A DNA stretch of 9,080 nt, from positions 1 to 9,080 of the forward strand of contig CALQNE010000135.1 in assembly GCA_943331855.1 (NCBI GenBank). Direction: 5' to 3'. Shown here in pieces: positions 1-6,709 of the stretch. Both the position numbers and the translations under genes were made by a program. Source of the stretch: Bordetella parapertussis (GTDB taxonomy: Bacteria > Pseudomonadota > Gammaproteobacteria > Burkholderiales > Burkholderiaceae_B). Position 1 is the stretch's first letter; each line of letters opens with the position of its first letter. Under the pieces are notes generated by a model, which was not told the DNA's origin, searched no databases, and was given only the letters and a program-made list of their open reading frames with translations.

Positions 1-542
1 CGATTAGCAGAAAACCCAGTGTATTGATCATAAATTGGGCCCAACCATTCTTTAAGCGTTTGACGTGGATTTTTATCAAAGTTCACAAAGACGATGTTTT
101 CCCAAACCTCAGAATTAACCTCAACCAAGCCCATCTTGTCTTTATCAAGTCCCAAAAACTGGGTGGAGTCTGTCACACCCGTCAACGCGCCACTATTTGA
201 GTATGTCCAGGCGTGAAAGCGGCAGGTAAATGATTTTTTACAACCATGCTCATCGTGCACCAACTTATCGCCCCGATGACGACAAACGTTATGAAAAACT
301 CTAATCTTGCCATCATCAGAACGAACCACTACTAGCGAAGCCTTTAAAGGAGGAACATCTACAACCTTATAGGCACCAATCTCGACCAGGTCTTCAGCAC
401 TACCAACAATTAGCCACGCTTTCTTAAAAATGCGTGCAACTTCTTGTTGATAAAAATTCGGCTCAACCCGCTCTTGAATCGGAATGACATTCTTTAAACG
501 ACTGGTGTCGCCTTTGAAAACAGTAATCGAATCGTTATTCAT
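1..542 (-). CDS. Rieske [2Fe-2S] oxygenase large subunit, N-terminal part (runs off left edge)
   Basis: The frame is open from an ATG at 542 to the window edge, giving 180 codons with no stop. It holds a complete Rieske iron-sulfur motif, C-x-H then 17 residues then C-x2-H: Cys87, His89, Cys107 and His110, in the contexts CRHRG and CRFHAW. In ring-hydroxylating oxygenases this domain takes electrons from a reductase and passes them to a mononuclear iron site in the C-terminal domain, which lies outside the window. The early pattern (a short leader, then RIFKKAWLIVGSAEDL) is typical of oxygenase alpha subunits such as aromatic dioxygenases and demethylases. It starts 17 bases after the serine hydrolase gene on the same strand, so it is probably co-transcribed. 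No clear Shine-Dalgarno precedes the ATG, so translational coupling is possible. GC is visibly lower here than in later genes. The family is certain; the substrate is unknown. Confidence 0.93.
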   Translation of the reverse strand, partial: MNNDSITVFKGDTSRLKNVIPIQERVEPNFYQQEVARIFKKAWLIVGSAEDLVEIGAYKVVDVPPLKASLVVVRSDDGKIRVFHNVCRHRGDKLVHDEHGCKKSFTCRFHAWTYSNSGALTGVTDSTQFLGLDKDKMGLVEVNSEVWENIVFVNFDKNPRQTLKEWLGPIYDQYTGFSAN

Positions 543-559
543 CTTTACAGGCTACCCAA

Positions 560-1744
560 TCAATTTTCAACAAGCGAAGAAAGAACCATATCGCCGATTA
601 CCTGAAAACGAATCAGGTTACGAATGCGTTCCATGACGCCCGAGGTCAAGGCAACAAACGTCACCTCGCGCTCTGGATCTACCCAAAATCCCATCGAACC
701 TAAACCCCACCCGCCAAATGTTCCAGGTGAAGCTAAGGACGCGATATGACTAGGAAACAAGCCCTCGCCTCGCAAAAATAACCCCAGACCTAAAAATGCC
801 GGGAACGGCGCCATGCTGTGCAAGGCCCTTGAGGAGTTCATCATTCCGTTAGGCTTGAGACCCGTTTGATTTGTCGTCATTAATTTAACTGTGGCGGGCG
901 AGAGCACGCGATTGCCGTTTAACGCACCGCCTAAGCGTAAGGCCTCACCTAACTTCAAGATGTCATCCGCAGTGGCAAAGGTGGCGCCACCCGATGCAAG
1001 CTCCGTCTCAGCAGTCACTACTTGATCCCGAGCCGCTAAAAACTTGCGGTTCAACTCAGGCGCATCGTCATCGCGAACAATGACCGGTACTCGACGTTTT
1101 CTAAGTCGATCAGGCAAACCAAACGAGGCATCCTTCATCCCTAATGGGTCTAAAACATCCTCTGCCATGATTGTTCTGAAATTGCGTTTTTTGGCATCCA
1201 AGCGGCGAACGATCTCGGCAAGAATCGTGAACCCTGTCATCGCGCTATAGCTCACCAGCTCACCAGGCGTCGACTCGAGAGGCAGCTCACAAATCGCCGC
1301 TACGCTTTTTGCCAACACGCCGATCTCATCTGCTGGCAAGGCAACCGGAGCCATACCAAGTCCGGCCGTATGCGTCAGAACTTGACCCACGGTGACTTTA
1401 TCTTTACCGCGCTTTGCAAACTCAGGGATAATTTGTGCGACGGGTGTCAAAAGACTCAAATCGCCACGCTCAACGCACTGAAGCAAAGCAATCGCCGTCA
1501 TGACCTTAGAGATCGACATGACGCTAAAAACCGCATCAGGCTGCATCACGCGTTTGGTATCGCGCTCGGCATAGCCAATCGTCAAGTCGAGTACCTTTTC
1601 TCCACGGCGAGCGACCAGAATTCGAGCGCCATCATATTTTGACTGCTCAATATCCTGTTTGACGCGCTGCTCAACTCTACTCAATTTCTTAAGATCAAAA
1701 CCCATGGCGCCACCGCTGCGTGCGCTCGTTTTTTTAGTTACCAA
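560..1744 (-). CDS. Serine hydrolase of the class C beta-lactamase / EstB-like esterase family
   Basis: The 394-residue product has the beta-lactamase-fold serine hydrolase signatures in order: S-x-x-K at Ser77-Lys80 (SISK), which supplies nucleophile and general base; HTAG at 125-128; the Tyr motif YSA at 166-168; and a C-terminal GWGLGSMGFWVDPE stretch around 345-358. That last stretch resembles the W-G-x-x-G motif of EstB-type esterases rather than the KTG of true beta-lactamases. It therefore probably cleaves an ester or amide, not an antibiotic. No signal peptide is visible, so it is likely cytoplasmic. The start is TTG: GGAGG lies five bases upstream, while the first in-frame ATG (residue 14) has no such site. 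The gene sits between a Bug binding protein (21-base gap) and a Rieske oxygenase (17-base gap), which suggests it prepares an imported ester or amide for oxidation. That role is an inference. Confidence 0.92.
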   Translation of the reverse strand: MVTKKTSARSGGAMGFDLKKLSRVEQRVKQDIEQSKYDGARILVARRGEKVLDLTIGYAERDTKRVMQPDAVFSVMSISKVMTAIALLQCVERGDLSLLTPVAQIIPEFAKRGKDKVTVGQVLTHTAGLGMAPVALPADEIGVLAKSVAAICELPLESTPGELVSYSAMTGFTILAEIVRRLDAKKRNFRTIMAEDVLDPLGMKDASFGLPDRLRKRRVPVIVRDDDAPELNRKFLAARDQVVTAETELASGGATFATADDILKLGEALRLGGALNGNRVLSPATVKLMTTNQTGLKPNGMMNSSRALHSMAPFPAFLGLGLFLRGEGLFPSHIASLASPGTFGGWGLGSMGFWVDPEREVTFVALTSGVMERIRNLIRFQVIGDMVLSSLVEN

Positions 1745-1762
1745 AATAGCCTCCGATTACTG
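1745..1762 (-). promoter_or_regulatory. Strong Shine-Dalgarno fixing a TTG start for the serine hydrolase
   Basis: On the minus strand GGAGG is followed by five bases and then TTG. This is a near-perfect ribosome binding site at good spacing and decides for the TTG start at 1744 over the ATG 39 bases further in, which has no purine-rich site at the right distance. Confidence 0.6.
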
Positions 1763-1765
1763 TGC

Positions 1766-2752
1766 CTATTTTTCAATAATTTGAGCATCGCGAATTACCG
1801 ATCCCCATCGCTGATACTCATCTTTCATATAGGTATTTAATTGTGCAAGCGATTGCAAGTCGCCCGTACGGACATTGACGCCAACGCCCAGCAGAGCTTG
1901 CTTGACTTTTGGATCCGCCAACATGGCATTCATCTCTTGGTTGAGTTTGGCAACAGCTTCAGGCGGTGTTTTAGCGGGAACGAGAATGCCTTGCCAAAAG
2001 GCCAAGCTCACAGGGATTCCCATCTCTGTGAAAGTTGGGATTTCAGGGGCTTCAGCCACCCTCTCTAGCGTATCGACACCCAATATTTTCACTTTGCCAG
2101 CTTTCGCCGTCGCGTAAGCCAAGCCCAAGGGCACCATCATGACATCGACCTGCTGGCCCACGATGGCAGCAAACGCAGGGCCTGAGCCCTGATATGGAAT
2201 ATGCCGAATTTTAATTTTCGCCTCTTTATTAAAGGCCTCGGTCCGAATATGTGCACCGCTCGCAATACCCCAAGACGCATAAGTGAAGCGGTCGGGTTCA
2301 GCTCGCGCGAGCTTTAAAAACTCGGCCATGTTGTTAGCGGGGACGGAATTGTTTGCCACGAGCACATTGGGCATGCTGCCCACCACCGCCACTGGGATAA
2401 AGTCTTTCAAGGCATCAAACGATACGTTTTTGAAAACGTGGGGGTTAATCGAATGCGAATCAGCGACCGTGTATTGGATTGTGTACCCATCCGGTGCCGC
2501 TCTGGCGGCATATTCCGTTCCGATCACGCCACTCGCGCCGGATTTATTTTCGACGACGATGGGCTGTTTAAGCCGTTCACCCAAGAATTTAGCGATGAGT
2601 CGTGCGACGTTATCCGTACCGCCACCCGCCGGCCAAGCCACAATCATTTTGATTGCACGATCAGGATATTGAGTCTGGCCCGTCGCCGTACCTGCTTGCA
2701 CCAAACCGAATCCCACAACTAAAGCCAAAATACTGCGTTTTGTCATCCACAT
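1766..2752 (-). CDS. Bug family (TTT system) periplasmic solute-binding protein
   Basis: The 328-residue product has an N-terminal signal peptide (MWMTKR, a hydrophobic stretch to about residue 20, probable cleavage near ATG|Q at 25). The Bug hallmarks follow: YPDRAI at 29-34, an AWPAGGGTD loop at 39-47, and VVENKSGASGVIG at 66-78. These form the ligand pocket in the family, which typically captures carboxylated solutes in the periplasm for TctA/TctB-type membrane proteins. Length is standard. The first ATG is preferred because GGAGA lies seven bases upstream; a second ATG two codons later is too far from it. No membrane partner is nearby, so it is an orphan binding protein, common in Burkholderiales. 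It is the first gene of a likely operon with the serine hydrolase and Rieske oxygenase, and is divergent from a LysR regulator, which may control it. The ligand is unknown. Confidence 0.95.
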   Translation of the reverse strand: MWMTKRSILALVVGFGLVQAGTATGQTQYPDRAIKMIVAWPAGGGTDNVARLIAKFLGERLKQPIVVENKSGASGVIGTEYAARAAPDGYTIQYTVADSHSINPHVFKNVSFDALKDFIPVAVVGSMPNVLVANNSVPANNMAEFLKLARAEPDRFTYASWGIASGAHIRTEAFNKEAKIKIRHIPYQGSGPAFAAIVGQQVDVMMVPLGLAYATAKAGKVKILGVDTLERVAEAPEIPTFTEMGIPVSLAFWQGILVPAKTPPEAVAKLNQEMNAMLADPKVKQALLGVGVNVRTGDLQSLAQLNTYMKDEYQRWGSVIRDAQIIEK

Positions 2753-2896
2753 GTCAATGTCTCCGTTGACGTCATTATTTTGAGCTCATGGGCGGCTCAT
2801 TCAGGTTCTGTAATCCAAAGCGTCAAAGCTGACCAAGTGTAGGAGCAAAGTTTCAGATAATATATAGTTTATAAGATATATCTAATATCATTTATT
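2753..2896. promoter_or_regulatory. Divergent control region between Bug operon and LysR gene
   Basis: This 144-base gap separates two divergent starts, the usual place for LysR-type autoregulation and activation. The half next to the LysR gene (about 2855-2896) is very AT-rich. It contains ATAA-N8-TTAT (2857-2872) and a perfect 10-base palindrome AGATATATCT (2874-2883), either of which could be a LysR contact site. TGAGCTCA (2781-2788) is another palindrome nearer the Bug gene. A weak minus-strand promoter candidate is TTGACG (2821-2826), 17 bases, then TGAATG (2798-2803); the -10 is poor, which would suit an activator-dependent promoter. The LysR ATG has no obvious Shine-Dalgarno. The site assignments are guesses from symmetry. 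Confidence 0.45.
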
Positions 2897-3835
2897 ATGA
2901 ATAATATCGACATAAAACTTCTAAACTTATTTGTCGTGCTAATCAACGAACGCAGCGTATCGAATACCGCCGAGCGTTTAGGCATGACGCAACCCGCAGT
3001 CAGCCTCGCCTTATCACGCCTGCGTGAACTGTTTCACGACCCACTCCTCTTACGGTCCGGGCGTCGCATGACGCCCACTAGCCGGGCCCTCCAGATCGAG
3101 AGCTCGGTACGTAACATGCTTAGTGACTACAGCGCCTTGACCAGGCCACCTACCGTGTTTGATGCTACAAAATCAACGCGCGTCTTTGTGATCACTGCAC
3201 CTGAGCACGTCGAACTCAGGCTCGTTCCAAACCTGTTGTCCAAGCTGAGGAGTCTGGCTCCACATGTACAACTTGAAGTGAAAGCTCCGAATCCCGAACG
3301 CTCTTTCGAACTACTTGAAAGCGGAGAAGTGGATTTGCGACTTGCCTGGCTGATTCATCCGAACGTTGCGCTACGATCTTTATTGTGTTTTCAAGACAAA
3401 ATGGTTTGTATCGCAAAGACCAATCATCCTCGGATCAAAAGTCAGTTATCACTGAATGATTTTTTATCAATCCCTCATGCACGTACTCTAGGTGCACGGG
3501 GCAACACCACTAACAGAGTCATTGACGAGACCCTGCACGGCTTAGGCAAAAAGATCTCCATGTCTTTTCAAATGCAAAATTTTGGCACCGTCGCAAATGT
3601 CGTTGGCGCAACCGACATGATCGCGATGATCCCCTACAGCCTCGCCGTCAAATTTGCCGAGCAATTGCCCTTACAAATTATTGATCCACCGATTCGTCTG
3701 CCACGCATCAAATACGCAGCCTATTGGCATGAGCGCAGTCAACACGATACAGGCCATCAATGGCTACGCCAACTGATTGTCAAAGCTGCGAAAGAATCGA
3801 GCCTTGCCCTATCAGAGCAAAAAAGTATGTCATGA
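2897..3835 (+). CDS. LysR-type transcriptional regulator
   Basis: The 312-residue product matches LysR-type regulators in length and layout. An N-terminal winged helix-turn-helix covers about residues 5-65, with recognition-helix region MTQPAVSLALSRLRELF at 30-46 and the usual DPLLLRSGRRMTPT wing at 48-61. A periplasmic-binding-protein-like effector domain follows from about 92 to 298. The style of the wing and the shape of the effector domain recall the NodD/DntR/LinR branch, whose members often sense aromatic compounds; this subgroup placement is tentative. The protein would bind DNA as a dimer or tetramer. It is divergent from the Bug-hydrolase-Rieske operon and 84 bases upstream of a second Bug gene on its own strand, so both are natural targets. 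Control of them is inferred from position only. Confidence 0.95.
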   Translation: MNNIDIKLLNLFVVLINERSVSNTAERLGMTQPAVSLALSRLRELFHDPLLLRSGRRMTPTSRALQIESSVRNMLSDYSALTRPPTVFDATKSTRVFVITAPEHVELRLVPNLLSKLRSLAPHVQLEVKAPNPERSFELLESGEVDLRLAWLIHPNVALRSLLCFQDKMVCIAKTNHPRIKSQLSLNDFLSIPHARTLGARGNTTNRVIDETLHGLGKKISMSFQMQNFGTVANVVGATDMIAMIPYSLAVKFAEQLPLQIIDPPIRLPRIKYAAYWHERSQHDTGHQWLRQLIVKAAKESSLALSEQKSMS

Positions 3836-3865
3836 TGCTGCACAACAATTCAAATCGTTTTCAGT

Positions 3866-3894
3866 TTGTGCTTAAAAGAAATAATATCTATCCT
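3866..3894 (+). promoter_or_regulatory. Possible sigma-70 promoter for the second Bug gene
   Basis: TTGTGC (3866-3871), a 17-base spacer and TATCCT (3889-3894) match the sigma-70 consensus at three and four of six positions. It lies in the 84-base gap after the LysR gene, 25 bases before the Bug start. The left box is also one arm of a GCACAA/TTGTGC inverted repeat (3840-3845 and 3866-3871). The match is modest and the Bug gene could instead be read from the LysR promoter. Confidence 0.28.
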
Positions 3895-3919
3895 AATCTA
3901 GTCAACTAACACAGCGACC

Positions 3920-4921
3920 ATGACAACTTTCACTAATCTCGCACGCCTTGCTGCCAAACTAAATCTGGCGTTGTTGGCGAGCGTCTGCGCGCTCTCAACC
4001 TTAAATCAAACTGCCCAGGCTCAATCAGCCTATCCAGATCGATCCATACGGGTCGTCGTGCCCTACACGCCAGGCGGAGGCTCGGATACCAATGCACGCA
4101 TGTTGGCGCAGCCAATGTCTACATTCCTGGGCCAACCGATCGTCATCGAGAATAAGCCTGGGGCGAGTGGCGTCGTTGGTGCGATGGCAGTTTTACAATC
4201 ACCCGCCGATGGGTACACGGTCTTTTATGATTCGTTTGCGTATGCCGTGAACGCCGTGATGCGTCAATTGCCTTTTGATCCCATCAAAGACATGATCCCG
4301 GTATCGCAGGCAATCAACATGCCACTTATTTTGGTGGTTCCTGCTTCAAGCCCTTTTAAAACCGTCAAAGAACTCGTGGATTTTGCAAAGGCAAATCCCA
4401 ATAAACTGGACTATGGCTCGTATGGTGCCGGTGGCGCTGCGCATTTAGCAGCAGAGATGCTTCAACGCGACGCAGGAATTCAATGGGTGCACGTTCCCTA
4501 CAAAGGAGGCGCCCAAGCAATTGCCGATGTCTTAGCAGGAAGATTAGCGGGGTATTTTTCAAATCCAATTACCGCACTACCACACTTGAAGTCAGGAAAA
4601 ATTCGACCGCTCGGCACAACCGGTGCAACAAAAATGGAAGCGCTTCCTGAGGTCCCCACTTTCGAAGAACTCGGCTACCCAGGGTTTCAGGTGGTTGAAT
4701 GGAATGGTTTCTTTGTCGCCAAGGGCACGCCCACTCACGCCATCGATCGACTCGCCAAGGCCATTCACGAAGCCGCTAAAGACCCGGCCGTTAAGGCTCG
4801 TATGGAATCGATGGGCATTGAGCCTGTGGGCAATACACCAGAGCAGTTCACAACGTTCTTACAAGGCGAAATCAAACAGTGGCGCGCACTGGTTCAAAGC
4901 AACAACATCCGCGCCGACTAG
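3920..4921 (+). CDS. Bug family (TTT system) periplasmic solute-binding protein, second copy
   Basis: The 333-residue product carries a long signal peptide (Lys13 then a hydrophobic core at about 15-29, cleavage after AQA near residue 34). The Bug signature blocks follow: YPDRSI at 38-43, VPYTPGGGSD at 47-56, and IENKPGASGVVG at 76-87. It is a paralogue of the product of 1766-2752, sharing those blocks but diverged elsewhere, so a different ligand is likely. The family role is periplasmic capture of carboxylates or similar small solutes for a TctA/TctB-type carrier, which is not in the window. The ATG at 3920 is chosen because it gives a complete signal peptide; no convincing Shine-Dalgarno precedes it. 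It lies downstream of the LysR gene on the same strand and ends 10 bases before the convergent SDR gene, leaving almost no room for a terminator. Confidence 0.95.
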   Translation: MTTFTNLARLAAKLNLALLASVCALSTLNQTAQAQSAYPDRSIRVVVPYTPGGGSDTNARMLAQPMSTFLGQPIVIENKPGASGVVGAMAVLQSPADGYTVFYDSFAYAVNAVMRQLPFDPIKDMIPVSQAINMPLILVVPASSPFKTVKELVDFAKANPNKLDYGSYGAGGAAHLAAEMLQRDAGIQWVHVPYKGGAQAIADVLAGRLAGYFSNPITALPHLKSGKIRPLGTTGATKMEALPEVPTFEELGYPGFQVVEWNGFFVAKGTPTHAIDRLAKAIHEAAKDPAVKARMESMGIEPVGNTPEQFTTFLQGEIKQWRALVQSNNIRAD

Positions 4922-4931
4922 TTTGAACACT

Positions 4932-5699
4932 TCAGCTAATCGTCACGCCGCCGTCAATCACTAAACTTTGACCCGTCATAAACGAACCCGCCTGCGAGGC
5001 TAGAAAAACAGCCGCGCCGGCGATTTCGTCGGGTTCACCAATACGGCGCAATGGGGTGGTCGAGACACGTTTGGCTAGATTCGCTTCATCTTCCCACAAA
5101 GCGCGTGCAAAGTCGGTTTTCACTAAACCGGGGGCAATGCAATTGACGCGAATATTGTGCGGGCCGTATTCCACTGCCAGATTGCGGGCGAGCTGCATGT
5201 CGGCAGCCTTGCTGATGCCATAGGCTCCAATCACCGACGAACCCTTCAGGCCACCAATCGAAGATACGATAATGATGGAACCTGCTCGTCGAGTGATCAT
5301 CTCGGGGACAACATAACTAATCAACCAGTGGTTCGCGACGATATTGTTATCGAGAATTTTACGAAACTGATCATCTGCGATATTGGCTTGTGGGCCGTAA
5401 TAGGGATTACTGGCCGCGTTACATACCAAGATATCGACCTTACCAAACTCACGCTTGGCGACGACGACCAAATTTTCAAGCTCTGCCTTTGACGAAATAT
5501 TGGCAGGCACAGAAATCGCTGTGTTTGCGCCATGACGCTTATTGATTGCGTCGGCCACTTCTTGGCATGCTGGCGCTTTGCGTGACGATATCACCACTTT
5601 GGCCCCGTGCTCGGCCATGCGCTCGGCAATCGCTTTTCCGATGCCGCGCGACGAGCCAGTAATAACGGCAACTTGCCCCTCAAGATTAAATAGGTTCAT
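4932..5699 (-). CDS. Short-chain dehydrogenase/reductase (classical SDR)
   Basis: The 255-residue product is a full-length classical SDR with a Rossmann fold. Visible motifs are the cofactor loop TGSSRGIG (14-21), NAAS (94-97), the structural Asn in DNN (117-119), catalytic Ser147 (VSS), Tyr160 and Lys164 (YGISK), and the IAPGLVKTDF turn (188-197). Arg40 after the second strand (VVISSR) is compatible with NADP(H), but the cofactor is not certain. The enzyme would interconvert an alcohol and a ketone. NAASNPYYGP is seen in SDRs of the DHRS4/FabG-like branch. It is the last gene of the minus-strand cluster with the flavin hydroxylase and GST, 61 bases after the small protein gene, with a possible terminator in between, so its expression may be partly separate. 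The upstream site AAGAGAA is weak. The substrate is unknown. Confidence 0.95.
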   Translation of the reverse strand: MNLFNLEGQVAVITGSSRGIGKAIAERMAEHGAKVVISSRKAPACQEVADAINKRHGANTAISVPANISSKAELENLVVVAKREFGKVDILVCNAASNPYYGPQANIADDQFRKILDNNIVANHWLISYVVPEMITRRAGSIIIVSSIGGLKGSSVIGAYGISKAADMQLARNLAVEYGPHNIRVNCIAPGLVKTDFARALWEDEANLAKRVSTTPLRRIGEPDEIAGAAVFLASQAGSFMTGQSLVIDGGVTIS

Positions 5700-5737
5700 A
5701 GCGCTTTTCTCTTGTCAGTTTTTTTAAAATTCGAGTG

Positions 5738-5758
5738 AAAAATTGAGGCCTCGCCCAA
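5738..5758 (-). terminator. Possible weak intrinsic terminator after the 87-residue protein gene
   Basis: Read on the minus strand just after the stop at 5761, TTGGGC, loop GAG, then GCC-T-CAA forms a six-pair stem with one bulged T, followed directly by TTTTT. The stem is short and the T run only five long, so it may only reduce read-through into the SDR gene. Confidence 0.4.
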
Positions 5759-5760
5759 GC

Positions 5761-6024
5761 TTAAACCGCCATGCCTTTGCGAATCAGATCGTCCACCAAC
5801 TCGTTCATGCCAAGCACACGCGCCTTAGCAAGCGTTTGCAATTCAGCAGCGAGTTGAGCATTTAGTTTTACCGCAAATGGGATCAAGCCCTTTTCTTGAT
5901 CGAGCTTTCGTTGCTCTTTACGATCGAGCACACCACCCTGCGCAAAACGATCGGGCGTACCCGCCTGCTTGAGTTTGCCGTCAATCTTTAGCCCTAAGTT
6001 TTTATAGAGATCTGTTTTTTTCAT
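5761..6024 (-). CDS. Small protein of unknown function with possible ribbon-helix-helix C-terminus
   Basis: The 87-residue product is lysine- and arginine-rich in its first half (GTPDRFAQGG at 22-31, LDRKEQRKLDQEKGL at 33-47). It ends in a strand-helix-helix pattern: PFAVKLN at 49-55, AQLAAELQTLAKARVLG at 56-72, MNELVDDLIRKGM at 73-85. That pattern is what a ribbon-helix-helix (Arc/MetJ-like) DNA-binding domain would look like, but no family could be named with certainty. There is no signal peptide or membrane segment. AAAGG lies eight bases before the ATG. It lies 30 bases after the GST gene on the same strand, inside the cluster, and no overlapping gene competes, so I believe it is real. 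It could be a local regulator or a partner of an unseen toxin; both ideas are speculative. Confidence 0.75.
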   Translation of the reverse strand: MKKTDLYKNLGLKIDGKLKQAGTPDRFAQGGVLDRKEQRKLDQEKGLIPFAVKLNAQLAAELQTLAKARVLGMNELVDDLIRKGMAV

Positions 6025-6034
6025 ACAAAGGGCC

Positions 6035-6050
6035 TTTGGTGTAAACCAAA
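6035..6050 (-). promoter_or_regulatory. Small hairpin between GST and 87-residue protein genes
   Basis: TTTGGT and ACCAAA form a perfect six-base inverted repeat with a four-base loop within the 30-base gap. On the mRNA the right arm runs into the AAAGG ribosome site of the small protein, so folding could partly hide it. The stem is AT-rich and weak. Confidence 0.3.
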
Positions 6051-6054
6051 AATA

Positions 6055-6678
6055 TTAAAGATTGTGCAATGGTGCGATCTTTTGCACTGCAGGCAAGGCC
6101 AACATACGTTTGTAATGATCGGCCACGCGCGGAAACATTGCCACATCGACTCCATTTGGTGCAAGCCAGAGGGTGAGGATGAATAAATAGGGATCTGCCA
6201 CACTGAAATTCTGTCCCATCACCCAGGGGCCACGAAGCACTTCGCGCTCGATCAAATTAAAACAATCGATCATATTTTGTGCGACCTTGGCTTTCATGGA
6301 CTGCTGTGCGGCTACATCGTCCGCCCACCGTGGGCCGCGTGTGCCGTGGGCATGCGCCACATGCACCGTTGAACAGAACCAACTATTCACTGACTGTAGA
6401 TGGGCAAGTTCAAACGGATCATCTAGGGGAGCCAAGCTACTTTTTGGATATGTCTGAGCCAGATACAACAATATTGCGGGCGTCTCTGTAATCACGCCTC
6501 GATCAGTCACCAAAGCGGGCACACGGCCTTTTGCATTGATCGCGAGATACTCAGGCGAGCGTTGTTGATTTGCCTGAAAATCAAGCTTGATCGCCTCAAA
6601 ATCGGCTCCGATGTGCTCAAGAACGATGTGACTTGCCAAGGCGCAAGAACGTGGGGAGTAATAAAAGCGAGGCGTCAT
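6055..6678 (-). CDS. Glutathione S-transferase, beta-class-like
   Basis: The 207-residue product has a thioredoxin-fold N-terminal half. It starts RFYYSPRSCALASHI, with Ser11/Cys12 at the place of the beta-class catalytic cysteine. KGRVPAL with the cis-proline Pro54 (50-56) and the ETPAI glutathione contact (65-69) follow, then an all-helical C-terminal half with the N-capping motif SVADPYLF (159-166). His106 matches the His of beta-class enzymes in position. These proteins conjugate or reduce electrophiles with glutathione, or bind it, in the cytoplasm. It follows the flavin hydroxylase after 31 bases, with AAAGGA eight bases before its ATG. This recalls BphK-type GSTs found in aromatic degradation clusters, which deal with reactive or halogenated intermediates. 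It lacks the zeta-class S-S-x-S-x-R start of maleylpyruvate isomerases, so that role is unlikely. Confidence 0.92.
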   Translation of the reverse strand: MTPRFYYSPRSCALASHIVLEHIGADFEAIKLDFQANQQRSPEYLAINAKGRVPALVTDRGVITETPAILLYLAQTYPKSSLAPLDDPFELAHLQSVNSWFCSTVHVAHAHGTRGPRWADDVAAQQSMKAKVAQNMIDCFNLIEREVLRGPWVMGQNFSVADPYLFILTLWLAPNGVDVAMFPRVADHYKRMLALPAVQKIAPLHNL

Positions 6679-6709
6679 CGCAATAATCCTTTTCAGAAGA
6701 CTTTAGTTT

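Noticed and set aside
1044..1642. Plus-strand frames opposite the serine hydrolase gene
   Set aside because: They are antisense to a motif-confirmed gene and have no ribosome site or recognisable product.
560..1744. Serine hydrolase as an antibiotic-resistance beta-lactamase
   Set aside because: It has no signal peptide, no KTG motif, and an EstB-like C-terminal motif in a catabolic operon.
2283..2672. Open frame of 129 codons on the plus strand inside the first Bug gene
   Set aside because: It lies wholly opposite a gene with clear family motifs, and its product shows no recognisable domain.
3840..3871. GCACAA/TTGTGC inverted repeat after the LysR gene as a terminator
   Set aside because: The loop is 20 bases, the stem only six pairs and no T run follows.
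4895..4926. TTCAAA/TTTGAA repeat between the convergent Bug and SDR genes as a shared terminator
   Set aside because: The loop is about 20 or more bases, the stem is AT-rich and there is no T run on either strand.
4623..4964. Open frame of 113 codons in another frame of the second Bug gene
   Set aside because: It overlaps the Bug gene and the end of the SDR gene; the composition is an out-of-frame shadow.
5157..5492. Plus-strand frame of 111 codons opposite the SDR gene
   Set aside because: It is antisense to all the SDR catalytic motifs and has no family resemblance.
6055..6678. GST as a maleylpyruvate isomerase
   Set aside because: The N-terminus has the beta-type Ser-Cys pattern, not the zeta-type S-S-x-S-x-R pattern.
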